This document shows, piece by piece, positions 16,178 to 25,592 of a stretch of DNA of 64,000 nucleotides. The position numbers and the translations under genes are program-made. A model generated the notes under the pieces. It was not told where the DNA came from and searched no databases. It worked only from the letters and a program-made list of their open reading frames with translations. The DNA is from Sphingomonadaceae bacterium (GTDB lineage Bacteria; Pseudomonadota; Alphaproteobacteria; Sphingomonadales; Sphingomonadaceae): contig JANYGC010000100.1 of the NCBI GenBank assembly GCA_025359425.1, forward strand, positions 1 through 64,000, in the 5' to 3' direction. Each line of letters opens with the position of its first letter. Positions within the stretch are counted from its first letter, which is position 1.

Positions 16178-16816
16178 CGGAAATTTGTTTACACAAGATT
16201 GCGTCACGCGCCCAGGGACCTGTTAGGCTCAGCTAGTTTTATGGCCAGCCTGTGGGCAGCGACCAATCCTCAAGAGTTTGGAGACTTTTTGGAAGAGCGG
16301 TGGCACCGCATTGACGTGAGCGCAACGGGCTACCTCGTTGCGAGCGTCATCGCATTTTATATGGCGGTGCTCTGGGTAACTCGAGACTGGAACAAAACTG
16401 ATCGCGACGTCTATCGCCGTAGATTGGGCGTCGCTCTGGATGAGATCCGGAGTGCTCGCGTAGGGCTAATTCAGGCGGGGACAGATGATGAGTTTGCTGC
16501 AGCAAAGGTTCAGGCTGACGCGCTCAGAGGTCGAATCAAAGACTGGATGATTCCGATGATGGGACAGCGAGCATGGGCTAAATTCGACGCGAGATTCTCC
16601 CCGAGTATGTCTTATACTTGGATTGGCGAGCATAACCAAGAAGTCGTTAGAACGCGGGATTTATATCTAGATGCCTTCCAAGACTATGCGTCCAATTTAG
16701 AAGAATTGATGAAAAGTGATGCATGGGACCCCGAGGATTCGTTATGGTTTCGGCAATGGAGGCAAAAGGTGCAGTCGTGGAAAGAAAAGCACTTGTCCAA
16801 TTCAGCGAGCCCTTAA
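16175..16816 (+). CDS. AT-rich orphan protein with one membrane span
   Basis: This 213-residue frame has codon use and base composition unlike neighbouring pgi and gor. One hydrophobic span is visible (about residues 50-68, TGYLVASVIAFYMAVLW), followed by a soluble region rich in charged and aromatic residues that looks helical. No Shine-Dalgarno is evident at ATG 16175; ATG at 16241 (MASLWAATNPQEF) is an alternative start. No family was recognised. The composition suggests recent acquisition as a single-gene insertion between two housekeeping genes. Confidence 0.6.
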   Translation: MRKFVYTRLRHAPRDLLGSASFMASLWAATNPQEFGDFLEERWHRIDVSATGYLVASVIAFYMAVLWVTRDWNKTDRDVYRRRLGVALDEIRSARVGLIQAGTDDEFAAAKVQADALRGRIKDWMIPMMGQRAWAKFDARFSPSMSYTWIGEHNQEVVRTRDLYLDAFQDYASNLEELMKSDAWDPEDSLWFRQWRQKVQSWKEKHLSNSASP

Positions 16817-16931
16817 TCGCCAAGGCCTTTCGAGGCGGGGATCAAGTGGCGCGCCTATCGCCCTGACCAGCAAAACCGTTTGGCAAACCACGCACTCCCA
16901 CCCCATATCGCGCCCGTAACAGGAGCGCATG

Positions 16932-18281
16932 ATGGCCGAATTCGACTATGACCTTTTCGTGATCGGCGCCGGTTCGGGCGGGGTGCGGGCGAGCCGGGTG
17001 GCGGCTTCGCACGGCGCGCGGGTGGCGGTGGCGGAGGAGTACCGGATCGGCGGGACCTGCGTGATCCGCGGCTGCGTGCCCAAGAAACTGCTGGTTTACG
17101 GCTCGCACTTTGCCGAGGAATTGCAGGACGCAGCGCATTACGGCTGGACGGTGCAAGGCATGAGCTTTGACTGGAACGTGCTGCGCGACACCGTGCTGCG
17201 CGATGTCGACCGGCTTGAGGCGGCCTATATTTCCACGCTCGACAACAACAAGGTCGACCATTTCCACGAACGCGCGGTGGTCACCGGGCCGCAGACGGTC
17301 ACGCTCGCCTCGGGCCGTGAGGTCCGGGCCAAAACCATCCTGATCGCGGTCGGGGCATGGCCGGTGATGCCCGACTTCGCAGGCAACGAGCTGTGCATCA
17401 CCTCGAACGAGGTGTTCCACCTGCCCAGCCTGCCCAGGCGCGTGGTGATCCAGGGCGCGGGCTATATCGCGATGGAGTTCGCCGGGATCTTCAACGCGCT
17501 CGGCTGTCATGTCACCGTGGTCAACCGCAGCGAGACGGTGCTGCGTGGCTATGATGCATCGCTGCGTGACCGCTTGCTCCAGATTACCATGGCGCGCGGG
17601 ATCGAATACAAGTTCAATTCTCCGCTGACCAAGGTCGAGCAGCAGGCCGACGGTAGCCTGATGGTCACCGCCGGGGACCACGATCCGTTTGGCGCCGATG
17701 TGGTGCTGGTCGCAACCGGCCGCCGGCCCAAGACTGCCGGGCTCGGGCTGGAGCGCGCCGGAATTGTGCTGGGCGAAGGCGGGGAAATTCCGGTCGACAG
17801 CTTCAGCAAAACCAGCTGCGACAGCATCTACGCGGTCGGCGATGTGACCGACCGGGTCCAGCTTACCCCGATCGCGATCCGCGAGGGCCACGCCTTTGCC
17901 GATACGGTGTTCGGCGGCACCCCGCGCGCGACCGATTACGAGGCGATCCCCAGCGCGGTGTTCTCGCAGCCGCCGCTCGCCTCGGTCGGGCTGACCGAAT
18001 CTCAGGCGCGCGAGAAACTGGCCGGTGCGGTCAAGATCTTCACCGCCGACTTCCGCCCGATGAAGAACGTCTTCGCCGGCCGTCCCGAGCGCGGGCTCTA
18101 CAAGCTGGTCATCGACGAAAGCACCGACAAGGTGATCGGCGTGCACATGATCGGCCCCGAAGCCCCCGAAATCCTCCAGGCCGTGGCGATTGCGGTGCGG
18201 GCTGGCCTCACCAAGGCCGATTTCGACGCGACCGTGGCGCTGCACCCCTCGATGTCGGAAGAGCTGGTGCTGATGCGCTAG
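16932..18281 (+). CDS. gor: glutathione-disulfide reductase
   Basis: Gor reduces oxidised glutathione with NADPH using FAD. The protein is about 449 residues. It has the FAD-binding GAGSGGVRASR, redox-active disulfide GGTCVIRGCVPKK, NAD(P)-binding GAGYIAMEFAGIF followed by NRSE, the FAD motif YAVGDVTDR and the C-terminal catalytic histidine in LHPSMSEE. Two adjacent ATGs exist (16929, 16932); AGGAG at 16921-16925 fits the second better. The CVIRGCVPKK loop is closer to glutathione reductase than to dihydrolipoamide dehydrogenase. Confidence 0.93.
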   Translation: MAEFDYDLFVIGAGSGGVRASRVAASHGARVAVAEEYRIGGTCVIRGCVPKKLLVYGSHFAEELQDAAHYGWTVQGMSFDWNVLRDTVLRDVDRLEAAYISTLDNNKVDHFHERAVVTGPQTVTLASGREVRAKTILIAVGAWPVMPDFAGNELCITSNEVFHLPSLPRRVVIQGAGYIAMEFAGIFNALGCHVTVVNRSETVLRGYDASLRDRLLQITMARGIEYKFNSPLTKVEQQADGSLMVTAGDHDPFGADVVLVATGRRPKTAGLGLERAGIVLGEGGEIPVDSFSKTSCDSIYAVGDVTDRVQLTPIAIREGHAFADTVFGGTPRATDYEAIPSAVFSQPPLASVGLTESQAREKLAGAVKIFTADFRPMKNVFAGRPERGLYKLVIDESTDKVIGVHMIGPEAPEILQAVAIAVRAGLTKADFDATVALHPSMSEELVLMR

Positions 18282-18334
18282 GTTGCGTTTCGCAACTAAC
18301 CGGCTAGGCTCCTGCAAACGGTGGGGAGCAGGCG

Positions 18335-19060
18335 ATGCAATTGAGCGGCAAGACGGCGCTGGTGACGGGCGGGACCGACGGGATCGGGGCCGAACTGATC
18401 CGGCAATTGCGGGCCAAGGGCGTGACGGTGATCGCTCAGGGCCGCAACGCCGAGCGGGTCGCGGCGACCCGTTCCGCCGGGTTCGAAGTTATCGCGGCGG
18501 ACCTGTCCACGCCTGACGGGGTCAAGACCCTGATCGATGCCGTGGCCGGGCGCCAGATCGACATTCTGGTCAACAATGCCGGGGCGGGGGTCGATCATGA
18601 TTTCCGCGCAGCAGGGCATCCGGATCTGGCGGCGGTTGACAGCACCGTGTTCCTCAACCTCAACGCACCGATCCACTTGATTACCGAGCTGATGAGCACG
18701 CTCAAAGCACGGCCTGAGGCGCTGATCGCCAATGTCACATCGGGGCTGGCGATCGCCCCGATGGCCGGATCGCCGGTCTATTGCGCGACCAAGGCGGCGC
18801 TGCGCAGCTATACGATGGCGTTGCGCGCGCAATTAAAGGAGACGCCGGTGCGGGTGCTGGAAGTGTTGCCGCCGGTGGTCGACACCCGCATGACCGCATC
18901 GCTGAGCAGCGGCAAGCTGCCGGTCGCCGAATGTGCGCGGCAGATCATGAACGCCATGGAACGCGGCACTGACGAAGCCAACGTTGGTCAGGTAAAAATG
19001 CTGCGCGTGCTCGAATCGATCTCGCCCGCGCTGGTGCGGCGTTTCATGTTGCGGTTTTAA
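18335..19060 (+). CDS. short-chain dehydrogenase (classical SDR, DltE-like)
   Basis: This 241-residue classical SDR has the cofactor loop TGGTDGIGAELI, the NNAGAGVD motif, catalytic Ser in TSGLAIAP and the YCATK catalytic Tyr-Lys pair. The sequence pattern is close to DltE-type SDRs of unknown substrate. It ends 11 bases before an extended-SDR gene and is probably co-transcribed with it. Confidence 0.88.
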   Translation: MQLSGKTALVTGGTDGIGAELIRQLRAKGVTVIAQGRNAERVAATRSAGFEVIAADLSTPDGVKTLIDAVAGRQIDILVNNAGAGVDHDFRAAGHPDLAAVDSTVFLNLNAPIHLITELMSTLKARPEALIANVTSGLAIAPMAGSPVYCATKAALRSYTMALRAQLKETPVRVLEVLPPVVDTRMTASLSSGKLPVAECARQIMNAMERGTDEANVGQVKMLRVLESISPALVRRFMLRF

Positions 19061-19071
19061 GGAGAACTTTG

Positions 19072-20097
19072 ATGCCAGGCACAGTCATGGTCAGCGGCGG
19101 CAGCGGCTATATTGCGGGGGAGACGATCCGCCAGTTGCTCGGCAAAGGGTGGACGGTCCACACCACGGTGCGCAGCCTGTCGCGCGAGGCGGAGCTGCGC
19201 CCGCAACTGGGCGGCAGCCCCGACACGCTCAAATTCTTCGCCGCCGACCTGATGAACGATGCCGGCTGGGCCGAGGCGATGGCCGGATGCAGTCACGTCT
19301 GCCACATGGCCTCACCGTTCCCGGCAAGCGTGCCCAAGGACGAAAACGAGCTGATCGTGCCGGCGCGCGAGGGTGCTTTGCGGGCCTTGCGCATGGCCAA
19401 GGCGGCGGGGGTGACGCGCTTTGTGATGACCTCGTCCGCAGCAGCGATCGCTTACGGTCATCCCCCGGGCAAGACCCAGTATGATGAAAACGACTGGACC
19501 AATGTCGCTGCGCCGGGGGTGCAGCCCTATGTCAAATCGAAGACCATCGCCGATCGCGCCGCGCGCGACTGGGTCGCAGCCGAAGGCGGCGCGCTTGAAT
19601 ATTGCGCGGTGTGCCCGGTGCTGGTGCTCGGGCCGGTGCAAGGCGCGGATTTTGCCGCCTCGGTCGAGCCGGTCCAGCGGCTGCTCGATGGCTCGGTCCC
19701 CGCCTTGCCCGACGTCGGTTTCAGCATCGTCGACTTGCGCGATATTGCCGCGCTGCACGTGCTTGCGCTTGAGGCACCGGCGGACAAAGTCAAGGACGGG
19801 CGGTTCCTTGGCTGCTCCGGCCCGTTCTTCAAATTTGCCGATGTCGCCAAGGTGCTGCGCGATGCGCTCGGTCCGCAAGCGCGCAAGGTCCCGACCCGGC
19901 GGATGCCCGCCTTTGGCGTGCGCATCCTCGCGCTGTTCATGCCCGCGGCCCAGCAGCTGCTGGGCGAGATCGGCCGCACCCGCGCCACCAGTTCAGCCCA
20001 TGCGCAAAGCGTATTGGGCTGGAAACCGCGTCCGCCCGAGGAATCCATCGTCGATTGCGCGCGCAGCCTGATCGAGCACGGGGTGGTGAAGGTTTAG
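19072..20097 (+). CDS. NAD-dependent epimerase/dehydratase family protein (dihydroflavonol-reductase-like)
   Basis: This 341-residue extended SDR has the Rossmann motif VSGGSGYIAGETIRQLL, the GCSHVCHMASPFP segment, the active-site region TSSAAAIAYG and YVKSK catalytic Tyr-Lys. The layout resembles dihydroflavonol-4-reductase/cinnamoyl-CoA-reductase-like proteins that reduce aldehydes or ketones. ATG at 19072 follows AAGGAGA, so the TTG at 19069 is not used. The substrate is unknown. Confidence 0.88.
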   Translation: MPGTVMVSGGSGYIAGETIRQLLGKGWTVHTTVRSLSREAELRPQLGGSPDTLKFFAADLMNDAGWAEAMAGCSHVCHMASPFPASVPKDENELIVPAREGALRALRMAKAAGVTRFVMTSSAAAIAYGHPPGKTQYDENDWTNVAAPGVQPYVKSKTIADRAARDWVAAEGGALEYCAVCPVLVLGPVQGADFAASVEPVQRLLDGSVPALPDVGFSIVDLRDIAALHVLALEAPADKVKDGRFLGCSGPFFKFADVAKVLRDALGPQARKVPTRRMPAFGVRILALFMPAAQQLLGEIGRTRATSSAHAQSVLGWKPRPPEESIVDCARSLIEHGVVKV

Positions 20098-20110
20098 GCT
20101 GACAATTCCT

Positions 20111-20194
20111 CGTCATTGCGAGCGAAGCGAAGCAATCCAGGGTTCTGCGCATTACGCTCTGGATTGCTTCGTCGCTTCGCTCCTCGCAACGACG
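20111..20194. repeat. imperfect palindromic repeat (REP-like)
   Basis: CGTCATTGCGAGCGAAGCGA with AGCAATCCAG (20111-20140) pairs with CTGGATTGCT...CGCAACGACG (20159-20194). It lies between convergent genes and can serve as a two-way terminator hairpin. It differs in sequence from the topA-side repeat. Confidence 0.75.
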
Positions 20195-20210
20195 AATTGA
20201 GGTGAGATGA

Positions 20211-20993
20211 TCAGTCTTCCAAGAGCGCCACCGCCCGGATCCACCCCGCACTCGCCCCGTCGATCTTGACCGGGAAGCAGCTGAATGTGAACCCGAATGG
20301 CGGCAGCGCGGCAAGGTTGGTCAGCTTTTCGATCTGCCAATAGGGCCGAATGCGCCCGGCCTTGTGGCCTTCCCAGATGATCGACGGATCGCGGTTCTCG
20401 GCCCAGCGCCGCGCGGTGTGGCTGAACGGCGCATCCCACGACCAGGCATCGGTGCCAACCACTTCGATCCCGCGTGCGGTCAGCCACAATGTGGCTTCCG
20501 CGCCGAGCCCGACGCCCTGATCGGTGAAGTTGTCGGTGCCATAGACCGCGCCCGACTGGACCAGCACGATGTCGAGCGGCTGGAGTTCGTAGCCGATCCG
20601 CGCCAGTTCCGCCTCGACCTGCGCCGCGCTGACCACGGTCCCGGCGGGGAGCGCGCTGAAATCGAGCTTCACCCCGGGACGGAAGAACCGGTCGAGCGGC
20701 GCTTCGTCGATCGTCGGCGCGCGGCGTGTGCCCCCAGCTTCGCCGGCGCCGGTGGTCGAATGGTAATGCCACGGCGCGTCCATATGGGTGCCGTTGTGCG
20801 TCGATAGCGTGAGGGTTTCGACCGCCCAGCCTTCGCCGTCGGGCAGATCGTCCTTGGTCAGTCCGGGGAAGAACAGCGCGATCTGCTGCCAGCTTTCGCT
20901 GTGATCGGTGTAGCTGATCTGCGGCAGCATGACCGGCGGATCGGACACCACCTTGGTGGTGATCGGGATCGAGAGATCGACGAATTTTGTCAT
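20211..20993 (-). CDS. cyclase family protein (kynurenine-formamidase-like metal hydrolase)
   Basis: This 260-residue protein of the cyclase/KynB family carries the metal-binding HNGTHMDAPWHYH motif. Family members include arylformamidases and isatin hydrolases; the substrate here is open. The ATG at 20993 is the family-consistent start (MTKFVDLSIPITTKVVSDPP); the frame upstream is a shadow of the thioesterase gene. It is divergent from the thioesterase at 21057 with a 63-base spacer. Confidence 0.88.
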   Translation of the reverse strand: MTKFVDLSIPITTKVVSDPPVMLPQISYTDHSESWQQIALFFPGLTKDDLPDGEGWAVETLTLSTHNGTHMDAPWHYHSTTGAGEAGGTRRAPTIDEAPLDRFFRPGVKLDFSALPAGTVVSAAQVEAELARIGYELQPLDIVLVQSGAVYGTDNFTDQGVGLGAEATLWLTARGIEVVGTDAWSWDAPFSHTARRWAENRDPSIIWEGHKAGRIRPYWQIEKLTNLAALPPFGFTFSCFPVKIDGASAGWIRAVALLED

Positions 20994-21056
20994 GCGCCCA
21001 GCCTTTGTTAGAGGGGGAGGATTGACCCGCTTTCCGTTTACGTCAATGGAAAGTCC

Positions 21057-21836
21057 ATGTCCTTGCCCCAGACCCTCGCCGCCGCGCGGCCCATCGATGG
21101 CGGTTTTTCCGCGACGATCCCTGAAAACTGGATGCAGGGGCGGACCAGCTACGGCGGGTTCTCGGCGGCAATGGCGCTCGCTGCGGCGCAGCGGCTGGTG
21201 CCAGATTTGCCGCCATTGCGCTCGGCCACGATCAATTTTGTCGGGCCGCTCGCGGGCGAGGTCGAGGTCCGCGCGCGATTGCTCCGCCAAGGCCGCAACG
21301 CCAGCTGGATCAGCGCCGAGGTGACCAGCGCGGCGGGGGTCGGGCTGACCGCAACCTTCGTGTTCATGGGCCCGGTCGTGAGCAGTACGCTGCACCTGCA
21401 CAACCTGCCCGCGCCCGCCGGAGTGATCGCCGCCGCCGATGCCGCGCCGTTCCCCGAAGGGCGCGGGCCGACTTTTGCCGCGCAATTCGACCGCCGGTTC
21501 GCAATGCAGAAGTCCGCCGACAAGCAGCCCGAGCTGACCTGGTGGGTGCGGCTGCAAGATACCGACGGACTCGATCCGATGGTCGCGCTGCTGCTCATCG
21601 CCGATGCGCTGCCGCCGGGCGTGATGCCGTTGATGGAGGCCTGGTCGCCGGTCAGCTCGATGACCTGGCTGATCAACCTGCTCACCCCGCTGCCGCAAAC
21701 CACCGATGGCTGGTACCTGGTCCGCGCCGCCGGGAATTACGCCGAAAAGGGCTGCTCGAGCCAGGACATGGCGATCTGGAACGCCGACGGCACCGCGGTC
21801 GCAGTCGGCATGCAGTCGATCGCGATTTTTGGCTAG
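21057..21836 (+). CDS. acyl-CoA thioesterase family protein (double hotdog)
   Basis: This 259-residue protein looks like a TesB-type/4HBT-like double-hotdog thioesterase. The N-terminal half has NWMQGRTSYGGFSAAMALAA, and the C-terminal half has LTPLPQTTDGWYLVRAAGNY and ends with GMQSIAIFG. It is divergent from the cyclase-family gene. The specific acyl-CoA substrate cannot be inferred. Confidence 0.85.
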   Translation: MSLPQTLAAARPIDGGFSATIPENWMQGRTSYGGFSAAMALAAAQRLVPDLPPLRSATINFVGPLAGEVEVRARLLRQGRNASWISAEVTSAAGVGLTATFVFMGPVVSSTLHLHNLPAPAGVIAAADAAPFPEGRGPTFAAQFDRRFAMQKSADKQPELTWWVRLQDTDGLDPMVALLLIADALPPGVMPLMEAWSPVSSMTWLINLLTPLPQTTDGWYLVRAAGNYAEKGCSSQDMAIWNADGTAVAVGMQSIAIFG

Positions 21837-21851
21837 GCCGCGATTGCGAGG

Positions 21852-22958
21852 TTAGCGCCGCAGTTGTTCGTCGAGGAACGATGCAACCTCTTCCAGCGCA
21901 ACGTCTTTCGCCAGAAACGCCTCGCCCAGACCCTTGAGCAACACGAACGGCAAGGCTCCGGCGTCCATCTTCTTGTCGTGGAGCATATGTGCGGTCAGCG
22001 CGTGGCCGTCACAATTGAGCGCCAGCGTGGCGATTTCGCTGGGCATGTCGAGCGCCGCGAAATGCCGCGCAACGTGTTCGGCGCTGGCGCGAGGCAACAG
22101 TCCTCGCGCAGCCGAGAATCGCGCGGCGAGCACCATGCCCAGCGCCACTGCTTCTCCGTGGAGCAGGCGGTCCGAAAACCCGGTCTGCGCTTCGAGCGCG
22201 TGGCCGAAGGTATGCCCCAGGTTAAGCAGCGCGCGCAGCCCCAGCGTCTCACGCTCGTCCGCCGCGACAATCCGCGCTTTCGCAGCGACCGAGTAAGCCA
22301 CCGCGTATTCGCGCAATCCGGCATCGCCCGCCAGCAGCGCCGCACCGTTCTGGTCGCACCAGGCGAAGAAATCGGCATCCCCGAGCAGGCCGTATTTGAC
22401 CACCTCGGCGTAACCCGCCTTGAGCTCGCGCGCGGGCAGCGTGTCGAGCACCGCCAGATCAGCCAGCACCAGCGCGGGCTGGTGGAACGCACCAATCAGG
22501 TTTTTGCCCGCGGCGGTGTTGATTGCAGTCTTCCCGCCGACGCTCGAATCGACCTGCGCCAACAAGGTGGTGGGCAGCTGGATGAACTGGCAGCCGCGCT
22601 TGAGAATGGCGGCGGCGAACCCGGTCAGGTCGCCGATGACTCCGCCGCCCAGAGCCAGCACCGCATCGCCGCGCTCGACCTCCTCGGCCAGCAGCCAGTC
22701 GGTGGTCTGCGCAAGCTGCTCCCAGCTTTTGGTTGGCTCACCCGCCGGAAGCACCCGCCACGCCGCTTCATGGCCGCCTTCGTGCAGGGCATGTTCGACC
22801 GCCGCGCCCCACGCGGCAAAGACGTTGGCATCGGTGATCACCGGCACGCGGCGCTTGCGCAGGCGCGGGCTGCATTGCTGCGGCAGGTCGGCAAGCAAGC
22901 CCGCAGCAACGCGGACCTCGTACGAGCGGCCCGCCAGTTCGACCGGGATCACAGCCAT
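21852..22958 (-). CDS. aroB: 3-dehydroquinate synthase
   Basis: AroB converts DAHP to 3-dehydroquinate, step two of the shikimate pathway. The 368-residue protein has NAD-binding GGGVIGDLTGFAAA, the substrate loop QLPTTLLAQVDSSVGGKTAIN and zinc ligands in the GHTFGHALE and HGEAVALGM stretches. It overlaps the end of aroK by ten bases, so the two are co-translated. Confidence 0.97.
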   Translation of the reverse strand: MAVIPVELAGRSYEVRVAAGLLADLPQQCSPRLRKRRVPVITDANVFAAWGAAVEHALHEGGHEAAWRVLPAGEPTKSWEQLAQTTDWLLAEEVERGDAVLALGGGVIGDLTGFAAAILKRGCQFIQLPTTLLAQVDSSVGGKTAINTAAGKNLIGAFHQPALVLADLAVLDTLPARELKAGYAEVVKYGLLGDADFFAWCDQNGAALLAGDAGLREYAVAYSVAAKARIVAADERETLGLRALLNLGHTFGHALEAQTGFSDRLLHGEAVALGMVLAARFSAARGLLPRASAEHVARHFAALDMPSEIATLALNCDGHALTAHMLHDKKMDAGALPFVLLKGLGEAFLAKDVALEEVASFLDEQLRR

Positions 22959-23509
22959 TCGTCGAGTCCCTTCAGCACCTTGTGCACCGCGCGGTGGTGC
23001 GGACCTTGTCCGCTTGTCACATGGATCGGTGCCTCGGCATAGGCGCTTTCGCGGGCCGCTTTGAGTGCAGCCAGGATTTCGCGCGGATCGCCGCCGCGCA
23101 GCAGCGGCCGGTTGCTGTTGCGGCCGACGCGTTCGATCAGCGAGTCCAGATCGCTGTCCAGCCAGACCGCGATGCCCTTGGCGAGGATCATCGCCCGCGT
23201 TTCGGGATGGACGAAGGCACCTCCGCCGGTCGCGATGACGCCGCGCCCGGCATTGACCAGCCGGGCGATGACCCGCCGCTCGCCGTCGCGGAAATAGGCT
23301 TCGCCATAGCGCTCGAAGATCTCCGCGATCGACATCTGCGCGGCATGGACGATCTCGTCGTCGGCGTCGGTGAAGGGCAGGCCGAGCAGCGCGGCGAGCC
23401 GCCGTCCGACGCTGGTCTTGCCAACCCCCATCATCCCGACCAGCACCACCGGCCGGTCGATCCGCCGCGCCAATGCGGCGATTTTGTCGGGGGACAGCTC
23501 AAGCTCCAT
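22949..23509 (-). CDS. aroK: shikimate kinase
   Basis: AroK phosphorylates shikimate. It is about 186 residues with Walker A GMMGVGKTSVG, the shikimate-binding DADDEIVHAA, GGGAFVHPETR and the lid arginine in NRPLLRG. ATG at 23509 is used; a GTG three codons upstream (23518) is also possible and neither has a clear Shine-Dalgarno. Gene order aroK-aroB with overlap is standard in Proteobacteria. Confidence 0.95.
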   Translation of the reverse strand: MELELSPDKIAALARRIDRPVVLVGMMGVGKTSVGRRLAALLGLPFTDADDEIVHAAQMSIAEIFERYGEAYFRDGERRVIARLVNAGRGVIATGGGAFVHPETRAMILAKGIAVWLDSDLDSLIERVGRNSNRPLLRGGDPREILAALKAARESAYAEAPIHVTSGQGPHHRAVHKVLKGLDEWL

Positions 23510-23580
23510 TGCGGCCACGCCTATAGATGGGCTAACCGGCAGTGCAAGTTTTGGGCACGTTTCGGGTGAAGAGGTCGCAG

Positions 23581-23730
23581 GTGGCGGTGGAACTACGCAA
23601 AAGCTGGTTGTTTGCCGCTGCGGCGCTGGCGGTGCTGGGCGCGCTGCTGACCTGGGCCTGGGCCGACGGCGGCGAGCGGCCGCTCAGCCCGCAGTCGGTG
23701 CCGGCAACTTTGCCGCAGGTCAGCCGGTGA
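23581..23730 (+). CDS. 49-residue single-span membrane protein
   Basis: GTG at 23581 follows AAGAGG at six-base spacing. The product has a short basic head (ELRKSW), one membrane helix of about 18 residues (LFAAAALAVLGALLTWAW) and a short Pro/Ser-rich periplasmic tail. Its TGA overlaps the GTG of the next gene in a GTGA junction, which strongly supports real translation. In-frame GTGs at 23542 and 23566 are alternatives. The function is unknown and probably tied to the following secreted protein. Confidence 0.55.
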   Translation: MAVELRKSWLFAAAALAVLGALLTWAWADGGERPLSPQSVPATLPQVSR

Positions 23731-25559
23731 AACGCACCTTGCTCCTTTCGGCCGGCATGGCGCTGACGCTCAGCTCGGCGCTGGCGATCGCGCAGGATTC
23801 GCCCGAATCGCTGCTCCCCCCCGGGTTCGAAAAGCCCAAGCCGGGCCCGCCCAAGCCGGCCACGCCGGCGCGTCCCGACGCCCTGGGCGCGGTGGTCCAG
23901 CCGCTCCCGCCAAGCGGCACGCCAGGTGCTGCTGCACGGCCCGCCGGGCCCACCTTGCCCTCGGGCGCGCGCATCCCGACGCTGCGCGAGCTCGAGTCGA
24001 TGAGCCCCGACCAGCTCGACGAACTGCTTGGCCTCAAACCCAAGTTCGATATGCCCGCGGCGGCGCGGCGCTCGATGAAACAGGTCGGCATCCTCGCCGA
24101 AGACGAAGGCGGAATGCCGCTGGGGTCGGTTGCGCACCAGAGCCCGGTGCTGGTCATGGCCTTGCTGAACGGCAACAAGGGACAACTGGTGTCGCGCTGG
24201 GGGCATATCCTGCTGCGCCGCGCACTGGCCTCGCGGCTCGATGCGCCTGACGGGATGAACCCCGCCGATTTCGCAGCCGGTCGCGCCAGCCTGCTGGTCC
24301 GCATGGGCGAGGGCGCAGCGGCGCGCGAACTGGTGCAGGATGTCGATGCCGCGAACTACACGCCAGCACTGACTCAAGCGGCGCTGGATGCCTATGCCTT
24401 CACCGCCGATATCACCGGGATCTGTCCGGTCACCGCAGTGATCGGAGCACAGCGCAAGGATGCCGACTGGCGCGCGCTGCGGGCAATTTGCAGCTCGTTC
24501 CAAGGTGAGGGCTCGTCGGGACAAGCGCAGCTCGATCGCATGGTTGGCGAGGGCGGCTGGCCCCGGATCGATGTGCTGCTGGCGCAGCGCTACGCCGGTT
24601 CCGCAGGACGCGCGCGCCAGGCGGTCACGATCGAATGGGACGGGGTTTCGGACATGAACCCATGGCGTTATGCGCTGACCATCGCGGTTGGGCTGACCCC
24701 GCCGGACAATCTGATGAAGGACCTGCCCAAGCGGTACGCCTATGTTGCCGCGACCGCGCCGATGCTGGCGCTGGAGACCCGCGCCGCCGGAGCCGACCGC
24801 GCCGGGGCGGCGGGGATCCTGTCGAGCAGCGCGATGGTCGATCTCTACAGCCAGATCTATGCGCAGGACGATATCAACGGCGATTGGGCCAAAGCCGCCG
24901 CTACCTTGCGCTCGGCCTATGTCGCCGAGCAGCCCGCCGAGCGCTTCGCTGCGATGCGCGCACTGTGGGATGGGGCTGCGGATGAGGACGCGCGCTATTC
25001 GCGCCAGGTCCTGACCGCCTATGCTGCGGCGCGGCTGCCGGTGCTGGCCGATTATGCGGCGCAGGCGCCCGAACTGATCGCCTCGATGCTGGCGGCGGGG
25101 CTCGACCAGAATGCGCTGCGCTGGTCGGCGCAGGCCGATACGGGGTCGCTCGCGTGGGGTCAGTTGGCTTTGGCCGCACCGGCGCGTTCGACCCCGGTCG
25201 ATGGTTCGGCGCTGTCGAGCTTCTACGGCAACGACAAGAGCGAGGGCTACCGCAAGTCGCGCTTTCTGATTGCGGGTCTGGCTGGCCTTGGCCGGGTCGA
25301 TGCGCCGACTGCGGGGAGCTTCTCGGACAAGCTCGGGATCGACCTTTCGCGCCAGACCCGGTGGAGTCGGCTGATCGACCAGGCGGCCGACGTCAACAAC
25401 CGCGAACTGGTGGCGCTGCTGGCCGGGCTGGGGATGCAAGGCACCGGCTGGGACAAGATGACCAGCGTCAACCTCTACCACATCGTCTCGGCGCTCAACC
25501 GGGTCGGCCTGGGCGCTGAAGCCCGGATGATCGCCGCCGAAGCGGTGGCGCGGGGCTGA
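23727..25559 (+). CDS. large secreted protein of unknown function
   Basis: This 610-residue protein starts with a signal peptide (MKRTLLLSAGMALTLSSALA, cleavage near residue 22). Next comes a Pro-rich linker (about 30-80) and an alpha-helical body with Ala-rich repeats that look like a TPR/alpha-solenoid scaffold. There are no catalytic motifs. It is coupled to the 49-residue membrane protein upstream (GTGA overlap) and is followed at once by xerD. The solenoid suggestion is inference from helical Ala-rich spacing, and no family was recognised. Confidence 0.8.
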   Translation: MKRTLLLSAGMALTLSSALAIAQDSPESLLPPGFEKPKPGPPKPATPARPDALGAVVQPLPPSGTPGAAARPAGPTLPSGARIPTLRELESMSPDQLDELLGLKPKFDMPAAARRSMKQVGILAEDEGGMPLGSVAHQSPVLVMALLNGNKGQLVSRWGHILLRRALASRLDAPDGMNPADFAAGRASLLVRMGEGAAARELVQDVDAANYTPALTQAALDAYAFTADITGICPVTAVIGAQRKDADWRALRAICSSFQGEGSSGQAQLDRMVGEGGWPRIDVLLAQRYAGSAGRARQAVTIEWDGVSDMNPWRYALTIAVGLTPPDNLMKDLPKRYAYVAATAPMLALETRAAGADRAGAAGILSSSAMVDLYSQIYAQDDINGDWAKAAATLRSAYVAEQPAERFAAMRALWDGAADEDARYSRQVLTAYAAARLPVLADYAAQAPELIASMLAAGLDQNALRWSAQADTGSLAWGQLALAAPARSTPVDGSALSSFYGNDKSEGYRKSRFLIAGLAGLGRVDAPTAGSFSDKLGIDLSRQTRWSRLIDQAADVNNRELVALLAGLGMQGTGWDKMTSVNLYHIVSALNRVGLGAEARMIAAEAVARG

Positions 25560-25592
25560 GTCATCTCGGCCGCGATCGAGTCTTTCCTCGCG

